Below are positions 9,130 to 17,969 of a stretch of DNA of 64,000 bases, piece after piece. Source of the stretch: a bacterium. GTDB lineage: Bacteria > Cyanobacteriota > Vampirovibrionia > Obscuribacterales > Obscuribacteraceae. How positions within the stretch are numbered: the stretch's first letter is position 1; each line of letters opens with the position of its first letter. Below the pieces are notes generated by a model that was given only the letters and a program-made list of their open reading frames with translations, did no database searches and was not told the DNA's origin. The stretch lies in the NCBI GenBank assembly GCA_018062085.1, contig JAGOSY010000003.1, forward strand, positions 75,215 to 139,214, in the 5' to 3' direction. Made by a program: the position numbers and the translations under genes.

Positions 9130-9660
9130 TTGCTTCTCGATCCTTGAGTTAGAGACCCTACAACTGGGTTTATCAGACGAACTTTAAATTGACTAGAACT
9201 TTCGTAGGCAACCATCCTATAAGCCAATTTTCCACTTTCCTTAGCTTTTATGCCACTTGACAGTGAAATATTTGGCAGATTTTATTACATCCTCTAATAG
9301 AAGTACCAATTGGGCCACTAAGAAGAAGGGCCAGATAGCCACCCTCAGCATATTTTAGGCAGTTCGGCAGTTAAAACACACAAGGAACATAGACCGATAA
9401 TTGAGGAAAATTGTTTCCGATTGCAACCAATTTTTACTGGAAGCCTTCCGCTAACAATCGAAATAGTGCTCTCACCACACTCAGCACTGCCAATTGAAGT
9501 TTATCGTGAGAGTCAATTGCTGATTAGGGCTGCCCCCAATAAAGATATAGGTTGCCCATACAATCGAGCCCCAGAAACTCAGTCAAGATGTAACAGGGGG
9601 AGGTTTTATATAGCCGCCCTAAAACTGGACACAACTATCTTCTATTTGGATTCACAAGCT
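9130..9660. other. Intergenic region between divergent genes
   Basis: About 530 bases separate the start of the exported TPR operon (minus) from the preferred ATG of the repeat protein (plus). The plus frame downstream is open back to a TTG at 9421, but the translated stretch 9421-9660 (many Cys, Pro and Arg, no repeat homology) does not look like protein, so I treat it as leader. Promoters for both directions must lie here. I could not identify a convincing -35/-10 pair. Confidence 0.4.
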
Positions 9661-10893
9661 ATGACTGCAAGCATCGACAACCGGGCCATGCTGGGGGAAC
9701 TTTTTTACAAGGCTGGCTTAATCAATATCGCCCAACTTTGCCAAGTTCTCTGCATCGCCCACAAGAACAGTCTGCCGGTCGGTCGGGTTCTCACAATGGT
9801 TGGACTGACTAAACATAAGACTATTGAAGACGCACTAAAACTGCAAAACTTAGTTAGGCAAAATGTTCTGGCCTACGAACTAGCGATTGAAGCACTGCGC
9901 CAAGTATCAGCAAGTAGAGCTGGGCTGGCAGCTGTTTTGCAAGATTTAGGTTGGCAAGGAAATGTCGACAGAGATGAAGAGAATCTGGGATCATTGTTGG
10001 TCGAAGCAGGAATTCTCACACAGAAAAGCATAGAAGATTCTCTTGGATTAAGTCGCCACATTGGTTTGCCTTTAGCCCGCGTACTGGTTTTGCAGGGTCT
10101 TGTCACAGCCAGCCTATTGGGCACAGCTCTAAGCGCCCAAACCTTGATTCGCTCAGGTAGAGCTGATAGAAACCAAACAATTAGAGCTTTGAGTTCGGCC
10201 AATAGCCTCACCATTAGCACAAATTCGAATTGCGACATCGCCCTGATTAACTCACGCGCACCATATATCCGCCTTGATGAGCTACTTTTACTAGCTGGCT
10301 TACTGTCAGTTAGCGACGTCAAAAAATTCATGCAGTTAGAAGAAAGTGACTGCCAGAGAACCTTGGGTGAAGAAATCGTTGAAAGCGGTATGTTCAGCTC
10401 AAGCTTGATAGCGGCCGCAGTGCGTTTGCAAACAATGATGGCCAAACACCAAGTAACGCCAGATAGGGCGGCCCGTGCTCTCAAATTAGTTTTCAGCAAA
10501 AATATATCGCTGACCAAAGCATTGAAAGAAATTTTGCGCGAAAGCGACCCCTATGACGGCAACATTACTCTCTACCACTTGCTGCGTCTATCGGGCCTCG
10601 TCACTGCCTATGATATCAGGCGACTTGGTCACCTACCGGCACATCCTGAAGGTGGCACTGGCTCACTAGAAGAAAGACTGATAAAGACAGGCATAGTAAA
10701 CCGCTCAGCCTTAGATGCAGCAAAGCGCTGTTTGCTCCTGACACAAGAAGGATTTCTCACAGCCGAACAAGCAATGATTGTCTTGCACCACTGGTCGTGG
10801 AGCGGCGAAGGTCTCACCCGTGTGTTAGAAAAGTTGCAATGGGCTGGCGGCAACCGCCTGCTGACGCTCAAAGCCCAGGCTTTTGTCGGCTAG
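9661..10893 (+). CDS. Protein of four GspE-N-like helical repeats
   Basis: A 410-aa protein from the ATG at 9661, consisting of about four tandem units of roughly 90 residues. Each opens with a variant of LGxLxxxAGLI and contains a second, shorter copy (LGELFYKAGLINIAQL; LGSLLVEAGILTQKSI; LDELLLLAGLLSVSDV; LYHLLRLSGLVTAYDI), with helices such as EDALKLQNLVRQNVL between. The same repeat ends the 547-aa protein at 2511 (LGTMLKEAGLISDPTL). The pattern resembles the GspE-N/MshEN domain that precedes secretion and pilus ATPases, but no ATPase domain follows. It has no signal peptide. It could be a cytoplasmic c-di-GMP-binding or scaffolding protein; function unknown. Confidence 0.65.
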   Translation: MTASIDNRAMLGELFYKAGLINIAQLCQVLCIAHKNSLPVGRVLTMVGLTKHKTIEDALKLQNLVRQNVLAYELAIEALRQVSASRAGLAAVLQDLGWQGNVDRDEENLGSLLVEAGILTQKSIEDSLGLSRHIGLPLARVLVLQGLVTASLLGTALSAQTLIRSGRADRNQTIRALSSANSLTISTNSNCDIALINSRAPYIRLDELLLLAGLLSVSDVKKFMQLEESDCQRTLGEEIVESGMFSSSLIAAAVRLQTMMAKHQVTPDRAARALKLVFSKNISLTKALKEILRESDPYDGNITLYHLLRLSGLVTAYDIRRLGHLPAHPEGGTGSLEERLIKTGIVNRSALDAAKRCLLLTQEGFLTAEQAMIVLHHWSWSGEGLTRVLEKLQWAGGNRLLTLKAQAFVG

Positions 10894-10905
10894 AATTTAT
10901 CCTAA

Positions 10906-13440
10906 CTAACTAATAACCCAAGCCAGGGCAAGCAGCTTCACCGTAATGTTTGTTTTCTTCAGGGGTAGAGAAACTGATTCTAGTGTTTCTTTTAGCGGAT
11001 CAAATTTACCTGCAACCTCTTGAGCTTCAGCTTGAAACTGACTGGTGAGAAGTTGCAGTTTACTGTTAAGGGTTTCAAGATTGTCTTCGGCACGGCCCAC
11101 ATCATCTCTCTGCTTTGCCACTCTACTAATACCGCGAGCGGCAGTTGTGGCTCTTCCAATTGTAGAAGAGCTAACACCTTTGCGCCCCATGAAAGCACCA
11201 AGAACAGTAGCCCCGATTGAAATAGCCGAATTTAATTCGTGCTGCCTAGCCTCAGCTTGTTCTACTTGTACTTTCTGCTCAGCTAAGCGTATGCGATCTT
11301 GCAAACCATTTATGCGAGCATAATATTTATCGCGCAACTTTGCCACCATCAAATCGCGCTGTTCAAAAGCCATCTGTTGTAAGCGAATGCGAAAATCACG
11401 CTCGCTCTCACTGGGTTGGCTAACGGCACCAGTAGCAGCGCTACGCCAGAGCTTACATGGAAGACTTTCAACCAACCATGAGGCAAACTCTTTGTTCCAA
11501 TTTTTATAACTGCTTACTTGAGTTAGAGCAGCCACCGGTTCAGTGAAGGTGAAGCTCTTATCGGCGAGACTTTCTAACTTGGCCAAATCAACCTTAATTG
11601 ACTTGGCCTTCGACCAATCAGCGGGCACCACAGAATCATTACATGGCACGAGAAAACACTTATTGACTGTATGATCAACGCCAAGTTTGCTATCAAGATA
11701 GCGCACAGTAGCAGCCGCCAGTAGAAAGGGGCGATAAACACCCTTTGGTTTATCCGAAAATGATGCCACCTCCGCTGGTATGAAAAGTTGGGCAATTTCG
11801 GGAGCGACCACAGGCTTCTTGCCTAGACTTGGCGGTAATTCTGCTGAGCTTGAGCTACTCGTCGCTGCTGCTGATTGCGGTGCCAGCCCACTGCCAGAAT
11901 CTCTAAGACTTTGACTAGAATTTTGACCAATCTCTGGAAGCGAAACCGCACCATTATTCATGGCTTTAATTGGGTCCATCAGGTCTTTGATCTGGCGACG
12001 ATTTAAGGGGCCGCGCAGGTACGACATAGTGAATCGAGTTTTAAAAATCACTGGTGCATCTTCATGCACATTATTCATAAGAAAGACTCTGTCCCCAAGG
12101 CGACTGAGTGTCTCTGAAAGCGAATTTGTAGAGCTTGATGTGCTTGCACCAAACCCAGATCTACCACCCGCTTCTTGTGCCGATTGCAAGCCTTCCAGCA
12201 CGCGCATCTTATCGCGCTCAGTTTGCAGCCGACCAATAAACCAAGTACCAGCATTTGACAAACCCTTATAGTCAATATCTACAGGGTTCTGGGTAGCGAG
12301 TACAATACCAAAGCCAAAAGCACGAGCCTGTTTCAACAGTGTAAGCAAGGGTGTTTTGCAAGGCGGATTAGCCACCGGCGGGAAATAGCCAAAGATTTCA
12401 TCCATATATAGAAGCGCTCGCAAACTAGTTGTACCAGACTGTCTGCGCATCCAAGCCAGCACTTCATTAAGCAAAAGAGTAACAAAGAACATGCGTTCAG
12501 TATCGCCTAGGTGCGCTATTGAAAAAATGGAAACGCGGGGCTTGCCGCTCTTGCTATAAAGAAAACTATCTACATCTAAAGGTTCACCTTTTAACCAAGC
12601 GTCAAATCCAGGAGCGGCAAGAATGTTGTTTATGCTTATGGACAACTCGAAGCGTTCTTTAGCAGGATAAAACGACTCTATGTCAAGAGCACCCACCCTA
12701 GTCATCGGCGGCTTCTGAATCAACTGAATCAACTCAGTAAGATCGACGTCTCTCGAATTCTTCCAACAATCGGCAATAATCGTAGATATAAGAATATGAT
12801 CACGGTTGCGTAAAGAGTCAGAAGCATCGCCACGGCTGCCCAAGAGAGCCAGTATACAAGTGGCAGCCGACTGCACGCGCTCGCGCAGTAAATCGCCATC
12901 TTCCATAGTTTCATCATCTGGTTTTTTCAGAGAATTCAAAATTGATACGGCCAAACCAGAACTGGCTCCAGGTGTATAAATATTGAAATCGCAACTGGCT
13001 TTCAAGCGGGCAATGCGTTGGCCATCCTGACCTGACTTTTCCAGACCTTCTTTCCACAATTGAGCTTGCTTCTGGGCAAATTCTTCAATGCTCAAACCTT
13101 GGCGACGGGCGTCATCAACATTTACCCAAGGCTCAAAATCTTTGCCACTCAAACCAGGGAAGGTTAACAAGAGATTGGCAATGTCGCCTTTTGGATCAAT
13201 AGCAATAATCGGTATACCGTCAATGGCTGCTTCTTCTAACAGGCCGAGGCAAAGGCCGGTTTTACCGCTACCAGTCATACCAATACAGACAGCATGAGTA
13301 ACTAGGTCTTTAGACTCATACAAGACTGGCTCGGCCAAGCCATCTAAATTGACTGACAAGCCCGCTGAATTGACCGCTGTACCATTTAAATCATGCTTGT
13401 GACCGAGGTAGAACACTCCCAATTTTTCGAAATCAGACAT
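10906..13440 (-). CDS. HerA/FtsK-like P-loop ATPase with C-terminal coiled coil
   Basis: An 844-aa protein of the HerA/DUF87-DUF853 ATPase group. Walker A is GMTGSGKT at residues 54-61, followed by IIAIDPKGD. Walker B is LLYMDEIFG, and sensor-like LLKQARAFGFGIVLATQNP is typical of HerA/VirB4/FtsK motors. Residues about 500-545 are Ser/Ala/Gly-rich linker. Residues about 690-820 are a long coiled coil (LRDKYYARINGLQDRIRLAEQ; DNLETLNSKLQLLTSQFQAEA) broken by a Gly/Ala segment (AISIGATVLGAFMG) that may be membrane-associated. HerA motors usually pair with NurA nuclease; none is adjacent. It could pump DNA or act as an unrelated envelope or genome-maintenance ATPase. The ATG is at 13440. Confidence 0.8.
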   Translation of the reverse strand: MSDFEKLGVFYLGHKHDLNGTAVNSAGLSVNLDGLAEPVLYESKDLVTHAVCIGMTGSGKTGLCLGLLEEAAIDGIPIIAIDPKGDIANLLLTFPGLSGKDFEPWVNVDDARRQGLSIEEFAQKQAQLWKEGLEKSGQDGQRIARLKASCDFNIYTPGASSGLAVSILNSLKKPDDETMEDGDLLRERVQSAATCILALLGSRGDASDSLRNRDHILISTIIADCWKNSRDVDLTELIQLIQKPPMTRVGALDIESFYPAKERFELSISINNILAAPGFDAWLKGEPLDVDSFLYSKSGKPRVSIFSIAHLGDTERMFFVTLLLNEVLAWMRRQSGTTSLRALLYMDEIFGYFPPVANPPCKTPLLTLLKQARAFGFGIVLATQNPVDIDYKGLSNAGTWFIGRLQTERDKMRVLEGLQSAQEAGGRSGFGASTSSSTNSLSETLSRLGDRVFLMNNVHEDAPVIFKTRFTMSYLRGPLNRRQIKDLMDPIKAMNNGAVSLPEIGQNSSQSLRDSGSGLAPQSAAATSSSSSAELPPSLGKKPVVAPEIAQLFIPAEVASFSDKPKGVYRPFLLAAATVRYLDSKLGVDHTVNKCFLVPCNDSVVPADWSKAKSIKVDLAKLESLADKSFTFTEPVAALTQVSSYKNWNKEFASWLVESLPCKLWRSAATGAVSQPSESERDFRIRLQQMAFEQRDLMVAKLRDKYYARINGLQDRIRLAEQKVQVEQAEARQHELNSAISIGATVLGAFMGRKGVSSSTIGRATTAARGISRVAKQRDDVGRAEDNLETLNSKLQLLTSQFQAEAQEVAGKFDPLKETLESVSLPLKKTNITVKLLALAWVIS

Positions 13441-13525
13441 AGCACTCCGTTGGCAAAAATCAATCAGATTTAAGTTTACCCCCTAAAAACGAATTGGCCC
13501 CTGTCAACATGACATATGACCAATC

Positions 13526-13555
13526 TTGGCGCTGAGGCTCAGAGCAGGCTATACT
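13526..13555 (+). promoter_or_regulatory. Candidate sigma70-type promoter
   Basis: TTGGCG at 13526-13531 and TATACT at 13550-13555 are separated by 18 bases, upstream of the FecR-like gene that starts at 13610. The match is good at -10 and moderate at -35. It would drive the FecR-like gene and possibly the membrane-protein gene behind it. Confidence 0.35.
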
Positions 13556-13609
13556 TAACAACTTTGATAACGATTTTAAATGATGTAGAAGCAGCGGAAG
13601 GTTTAAGCA

Positions 13610-14539
13610 GTGAAAAATTCTTCTCAAGAGACAACAAATAGACTGTCTGCAGCAGGTAGAGCTAACGCTCTGATGATCTTAATGGCAGCGATGTTTATTG
13701 CTCTGGCCTTCTGGTATCCACACTTCGCAGTCGGTGGCGCTAACTACAATGAACCGCCAACCCCAACCCCACCACCAGTTATCATCATCACCCCGCCCCA
13801 ACAGCCATTTCGTCCACCAATTATCGTGCCCACCGACGTCACCTCACCCCAATTAGTGAATGGTCCAACATCGCTCATAATTGACGCGCCCACAGCTTTT
13901 GCTCTCAACGGCGTGCAACTAATTAGCGACAGTCAGTTTCCTAAAGGCGAAGCAGTCACCCAAACTTTTGATTGGATTACCGTACTAGCTAGAGAAGGCG
14001 CACAATTCACCAAACCAAATAACTACACCTGCGATCTCAAATCGGGCGATATTTTGGTATCAGTAAAAAGCCCATCGAAGCTCGCCCTTGTCATAACACC
14101 ATTAGGCACAATCGCTATTGGGGCCAACGGGGACGTTATGGTCTGCTACAACAACGGTGTCTTGCGAGTAATGAACTTTGACGGCGAAGGTAAAGCTATT
14201 AAAGTGCAGCTCGATAAAGGGCCCTTTGCTGGCGACGCAGATCCAACTGTTGTACTCGCCTGTGGCTATGAGCTAGTTGCTGGTCAAGAGAAAATCACTC
14301 GCTCCACTCTGCGCCCCAAAGACGGCATCGCCCGCCGCTATCAGAAAGTACTAGAAAACGGACACTTAGCGGTCTCTGAGTTTTCACTTGAAAGTGCTAT
14401 CAGCAGCTGCGATATGTTAGTTGACTTGCAACAAAAAACGACCGGCGTGAAAGAGCGCCGCATTCTCTCAGACATGTCAAAGATGGCTGCAGTATTGAAC
14501 TACAAAAATGGCTCACAAGGCTATACAGCTGAGAAGTAG
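13610..14539 (+). CDS. Exported FecR-like protein
   Basis: A 309-aa protein from a GTG preceded by GCGGAAGG. Residues about 20-40 form a hydrophobic signal anchor (ALMILMAAMFIALAFWY). A Pro/Thr-rich spacer follows (TPTPPPVIIITPPQQP), then a FecR-like beta-rich domain: WITVLAREGAQF, LKSGDILVSVKSP, LVITPLGTIAIGANGDVMV, NGVLRVMNFDG. FecR-type domains sense envelope signals or bind ligands outside the membrane; no anti-sigma domain is present, so a structural or ligand-binding role is more likely. The membrane-protein gene downstream starts within a few bases of its stop, suggesting co-translation. Confidence 0.65.
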   Translation: MKNSSQETTNRLSAAGRANALMILMAAMFIALAFWYPHFAVGGANYNEPPTPTPPPVIIITPPQQPFRPPIIVPTDVTSPQLVNGPTSLIIDAPTAFALNGVQLISDSQFPKGEAVTQTFDWITVLAREGAQFTKPNNYTCDLKSGDILVSVKSPSKLALVITPLGTIAIGANGDVMVCYNNGVLRVMNFDGEGKAIKVQLDKGPFAGDADPTVVLACGYELVAGQEKITRSTLRPKDGIARRYQKVLENGHLAVSEFSLESAISSCDMLVDLQQKTTGVKERRILSDMSKMAAVLNYKNGSQGYTAEK

Positions 14540-14544
14540 TCAAA

Positions 14545-17088
14545 CTGATAGTAAGTGCTCGAGTCAACTTATTAACACTTCTGCTGCTTGCCCTTCTTGT
14601 GTTTGCCTGCTTTGGCAATACTCTGGGCGTCTATTTTAACTGCGACGACTTCTTGCACCTGCCCTATCTTTATCGTCTCTTCAGTGGCGAGCCAGAGCTG
14701 TTTCTGACTAACTTTAGCGGCCCCTGGGTGGGTGAGCGCTCACTCTACTTATTCTTTAGACCAGTGACCGAAGTCAGCTTAATGGTCGACTATTTTTTCA
14801 ATCAGGCCATACCATTCGGCTATCACCTGAGCAATCTCCTGTGGCATACAGCCAATGCTTTTATTCTATTTCTCTTTACCAAAGCGCTTTTGGAAAATCT
14901 TGAAGTTGGCGAAAGAAAAGACCAGTTAGCCATGGCCATTTTTGCCGCTGGGATATTTGCTGTCTTTCCCACCCACAGCGAGGCTGTTGCTTGGATTCTC
15001 GCCCGAGCTGACCTAGTTAGCACTTTCTTTCTCTTGCTCAGCTTATATTTTTTCGTAGTTGGCCAAAATAGAAAGAATAGCAAAAGTAGCCAAAGTAAAA
15101 GGGTTGGCCAATTCACTCTTTTGTCTCTAGCTGCCTTCTTCTGCTCTTTGCTCTCAAAAGAATCGGCCATTAGCCTACCGGTAATTGTCTTCGCCCTCTC
15201 CATAACGCTTTCGACAGCAGACAATAGAAAGCAAAAGCTAAGTCAAGCTGCCAAAGATATTGCACCATATTTAGTGGCCTTTGCAGCCTATTTAGTTTGG
15301 CGTTTTCTTGCCATAGGCAAACTAGTGGGGGGTTATGTCGGTTCAATTGGTCAGCGTTTATATGAAAACTACTTTGCTCGCTGGGTTTCATCAGGCTCTC
15401 TGTGGCAGCTGCTTCATCCCTTTAATCAAGGTATTTACGCAGAGAACCATGTTCTCCGCGTAATTCTCAGAGTGCTTTATGCCCTAGCCGGAATAATAGT
15501 GGTCGCTGGTATAGTTATCGATCAAAAATTAGCAAGCAGACAAAAACTGATCTACTTTGCCCTGGCATTCTTCACTGCCACCATGCTGCCCAACTTTCAA
15601 GTCTGGGGTCTTTCCAGTTCGATGTCTGGCAGTCGCATTGCCTATCTTCCAAGCACTGCGCTTGCTCTAATAATCGTCTTTAGTATCTATATTGTTAGTC
15701 CAATTATATGGTCCGCAAAACTAGGGTCCGCAGAACTAGGAAGAGTTCTTAAAGCATCAAGCATTACAGTTCTCATTTCACTCGCACTCACCTTCGCCAC
15801 TGTTACCAACGGCAATAACATTGCCTGGCTCAATTCAGCCAAGAGCATTAGAGACCTAAAGAAAGACGTAGAAAAAGAGCTGGCCACCCTGGCTGTTGGT
15901 CAAAAGCTAGTACTCTTCAACTTACCATCCAGAGTTGACGGTGCCTTTACTTTCACCATGCGCCCTATGTTGGCAGGACTGTTTATTGCCCCGGTTTGGC
16001 CAGATAGTAAAAAAGACCAGAGCGCTGACATAGTTCCCCTCGACTATCACCCTAACTGGAGCATTTTTGTTAACCGCCAAGATTTTGAAACGATCATCAG
16101 GCAACCACAGCTGTATAAATTAGCAACCTATGACGCCGCTTTAGGGAAATTGGTGAAACCAGATCTGACTATTCCAGCAGAATTATCACCAGAATTATCA
16201 AGGGATAGAGATAGTTCTCTTCCATCGTTATCTATGACTGTGGGGCAAGGAACCAAGAGTAGCTCCTATTATTTAAAACCGGAAGGGCCAACTAAATCTA
16301 TCAATCCACTGACCGTGGATTTTTTAGAACTTGATGTAAAAGTGACAAAGAAATCTCCACAGATATTCCCTCCAGCGCAACTTTCACAGACAAATAATAA
16401 AGCCTCGCTATTTGTCATTTGGAACAACAGACCAGCAGACCAAGAAGATCAAACAGAGCCACATTGGACAAGCGTGCCAGCCGACGGACAAGAACACAAA
16501 ATCTTGGTTGAACTAGGGCCGTTGAAGCGATGGCTTTTGAGCAAAGACGTTGACGAGATTAGGCTCGATGTTGCTACCGATGAATACGACTGGCAAATTG
16601 GCAAGCCAAAACTAATAGGTGCAAAAACAATTACTCCAAATCTTTCCACAACACACAACGAAGATAATTACGACCTGGCGCCACTTTCAGAAGACAGAAA
16701 AACAAAGAGCCCAAATCAACGGATAGCCAAAGAGGCAATTACTTTTGACTTTGACGCCAGCAAAACAATGGGCGACAAAGCAGGAGCGGCAGTACTAGTT
16801 GAAGTCTCAAAACCCTACGCTTCTTTCGAGCACTACAACTATCTAATGAGAGAGCGTTTGCCAAGCAAACATGCCTTACTGAGAGCTACGCTTAACAGTC
16901 TCAAAGGCAGTTTCACTCTTGAGACGAAGCCAATCTCGTCCGCCAGTTCGAATGCTAGTGCCAATAATGAAACCGACATAGCAATCTATCAGGTGCACGT
17001 AGCGGCTTTAGATGACGCAGGACAGGTGGTAGGTACATTTAGTGATCCAGTCGCTATAAAATCAGCTTTACCCATTGCTATAAAGTGA
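14545..17088 (+). CDS. Polytopic membrane protein, probable GT-C-type glycosyltransferase
   Basis: About ten hydrophobic helices occupy the N-terminal half. An Asp-Asp motif in the first loop (NCDDFLHL) and the RPVTEVSLMVDYF/HSEAVAWILARADL segments recall GT-C membrane glycosyltransferases of the TMTC/PMT type. The C-terminal 400 residues are soluble and beta-rich (carbohydrate-binding-like, unassigned). The start is uncertain: the first standard codon is GTG 14599, but that cuts into transmembrane helix 1. The frame is open back to 14533 and would supply the missing residues (VNLLTLLLLALLVFACF) from a CTG at 14545, eight bases after GAGAAG. Its 3' end overlaps the convergent plsC-like gene by 100 bases. 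The predicted substrate is unknown. Confidence 0.65.
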   Translation: MIVSARVNLLTLLLLALLVFACFGNTLGVYFNCDDFLHLPYLYRLFSGEPELFLTNFSGPWVGERSLYLFFRPVTEVSLMVDYFFNQAIPFGYHLSNLLWHTANAFILFLFTKALLENLEVGERKDQLAMAIFAAGIFAVFPTHSEAVAWILARADLVSTFFLLLSLYFFVVGQNRKNSKSSQSKRVGQFTLLSLAAFFCSLLSKESAISLPVIVFALSITLSTADNRKQKLSQAAKDIAPYLVAFAAYLVWRFLAIGKLVGGYVGSIGQRLYENYFARWVSSGSLWQLLHPFNQGIYAENHVLRVILRVLYALAGIIVVAGIVIDQKLASRQKLIYFALAFFTATMLPNFQVWGLSSSMSGSRIAYLPSTALALIIVFSIYIVSPIIWSAKLGSAELGRVLKASSITVLISLALTFATVTNGNNIAWLNSAKSIRDLKKDVEKELATLAVGQKLVLFNLPSRVDGAFTFTMRPMLAGLFIAPVWPDSKKDQSADIVPLDYHPNWSIFVNRQDFETIIRQPQLYKLATYDAALGKLVKPDLTIPAELSPELSRDRDSSLPSLSMTVGQGTKSSSYYLKPEGPTKSINPLTVDFLELDVKVTKKSPQIFPPAQLSQTNNKASLFVIWNNRPADQEDQTEPHWTSVPADGQEHKILVELGPLKRWLLSKDVDEIRLDVATDEYDWQIGKPKLIGAKTITPNLSTTHNEDNYDLAPLSEDRKTKSPNQRIAKEAITFDFDASKTMGDKAGAAVLVEVSKPYASFEHYNYLMRERLPSKHALLRATLNSLKGSFTLETKPISSASSNASANNETDIAIYQVHVAALDDAGQVVGTFSDPVAIKSALPIAIK

Positions 17089-17780
17089 GCACCATCAACT
17101 TGCTCCAGTTGCCGACGGTCAGCAAGGCAGCCAAGCTCTGAGCGCAAGTAACAAACTTCGCGGTGAAGTGAAGTGGTGAGCCGCTTTGAGGCAGCCACCG
17201 GATTGATTTGCAAATCGGCAGTATAGTCTTCTATCGAAATTGCGGAACCAAAATTATAGTGAGCGATACCATCTTCATAGGTAATTCCAACGGGAACAAT
17301 TGGCACTTCAATGTTGTTTTGCTGGGCAGCAAAAGCAATGCGGGCGATACCTTTCTTAAATGGATGGGTGTGGCCGTCATAAAATACATTGCCTTCCGGA
17401 AAGATGACAAAAGGCTCGCCCTTTTTAAATTGCTGCATGACATGGCTAACAAAATCGAGCTTCGGATGGGCAGGAAAGGCACCAACTCGACTCAAGAGGA
17501 AGCCTTGCAGGCCCTGAAGTTCATTGGGTGACACCATAAAATTAGCTGGTCTATCGATGATGCGGCCCAGAGTAGGGCCATCCCAGCGCGATGAATGATT
17601 GGCAATACAAATAAATGGGCCAGTTGCCGGCAGATTCTCTTTGCCGCGAATATCGACCTTTTTAAAATGCAGAGCGATTACTAACTTGGCTAAAAGAGAT
17701 AGAAGGAAGAAAGAGACTGGATCTTTGCAGTCTCTCATTGCTGCTTGCAGACGGGCCATTTGTGTTTGTTTAGACGACAT
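16989..17780 (-). CDS. plsC: 1-acylglycerol-3-phosphate acyltransferase family (PlsC-like)
   Basis: A 263-aa enzyme expected to acylate lysophosphatidic acid (or a related lipid) with acyl-ACP/CoA at the inner membrane. It has the HX4D catalytic motif (NHSSRWDG, H62/D67), the FPEG substrate motif (VIFPEGNVF) and a conserved VPVG strand. A hydrophobic segment at about 23-38 probably anchors it. The start is fixed by a perfect AGGAGG seven bases upstream of ATG 17780, although the frame is open to 17834. The last 33 codons overlap the end of the convergent membrane-protein gene. The C-terminal tail (Ala/Thr/Cys-rich) is atypical and may be extended by read-through into the overlap. Confidence 0.85.
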   Translation of the reverse strand: MSSKQTQMARLQAAMRDCKDPVSFFLLSLLAKLVIALHFKKVDIRGKENLPATGPFICIANHSSRWDGPTLGRIIDRPANFMVSPNELQGLQGFLLSRVGAFPAHPKLDFVSHVMQQFKKGEPFVIFPEGNVFYDGHTHPFKKGIARIAFAAQQNNIEVPIVPVGITYEDGIAHYNFGSAISIEDYTADLQINPVAASKRLTTSLHREVCYLRSELGCLADRRQLEQVDGAHFIAMGKADFIATGSLNVPTTCPASSKAATCT

Positions 17781-17969
17781 AAATCCTCCTGGGCAAAAGC
17801 ACAGGTTTAAATTGGTAAAAAACGAAAAACTCAATCTCGCACTAACATTCTTAGATTAGCTCTTTGCTAACCAAGTCGTTGGTGACAACGAACACTTGTG
17901 AGACTGTTTATACAGTTAATGTCATCCTAGTCTTCGCTGTCGTCACTAGATTCGCTATCTGCGCGGATG

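Noticed and set aside
9421..9660. N-terminal extension of the four-repeat protein
   Set aside because: The translated extension is Cys/Pro/Arg-rich and has no repeat homology. The ATG at 9661 leads directly into the first repeat.
9873..10517. 214-codon minus-strand frame
   Set aside because: Antisense to the repeat protein at 9661, whose repeat pattern is clear; the shadow translation has no domain features.
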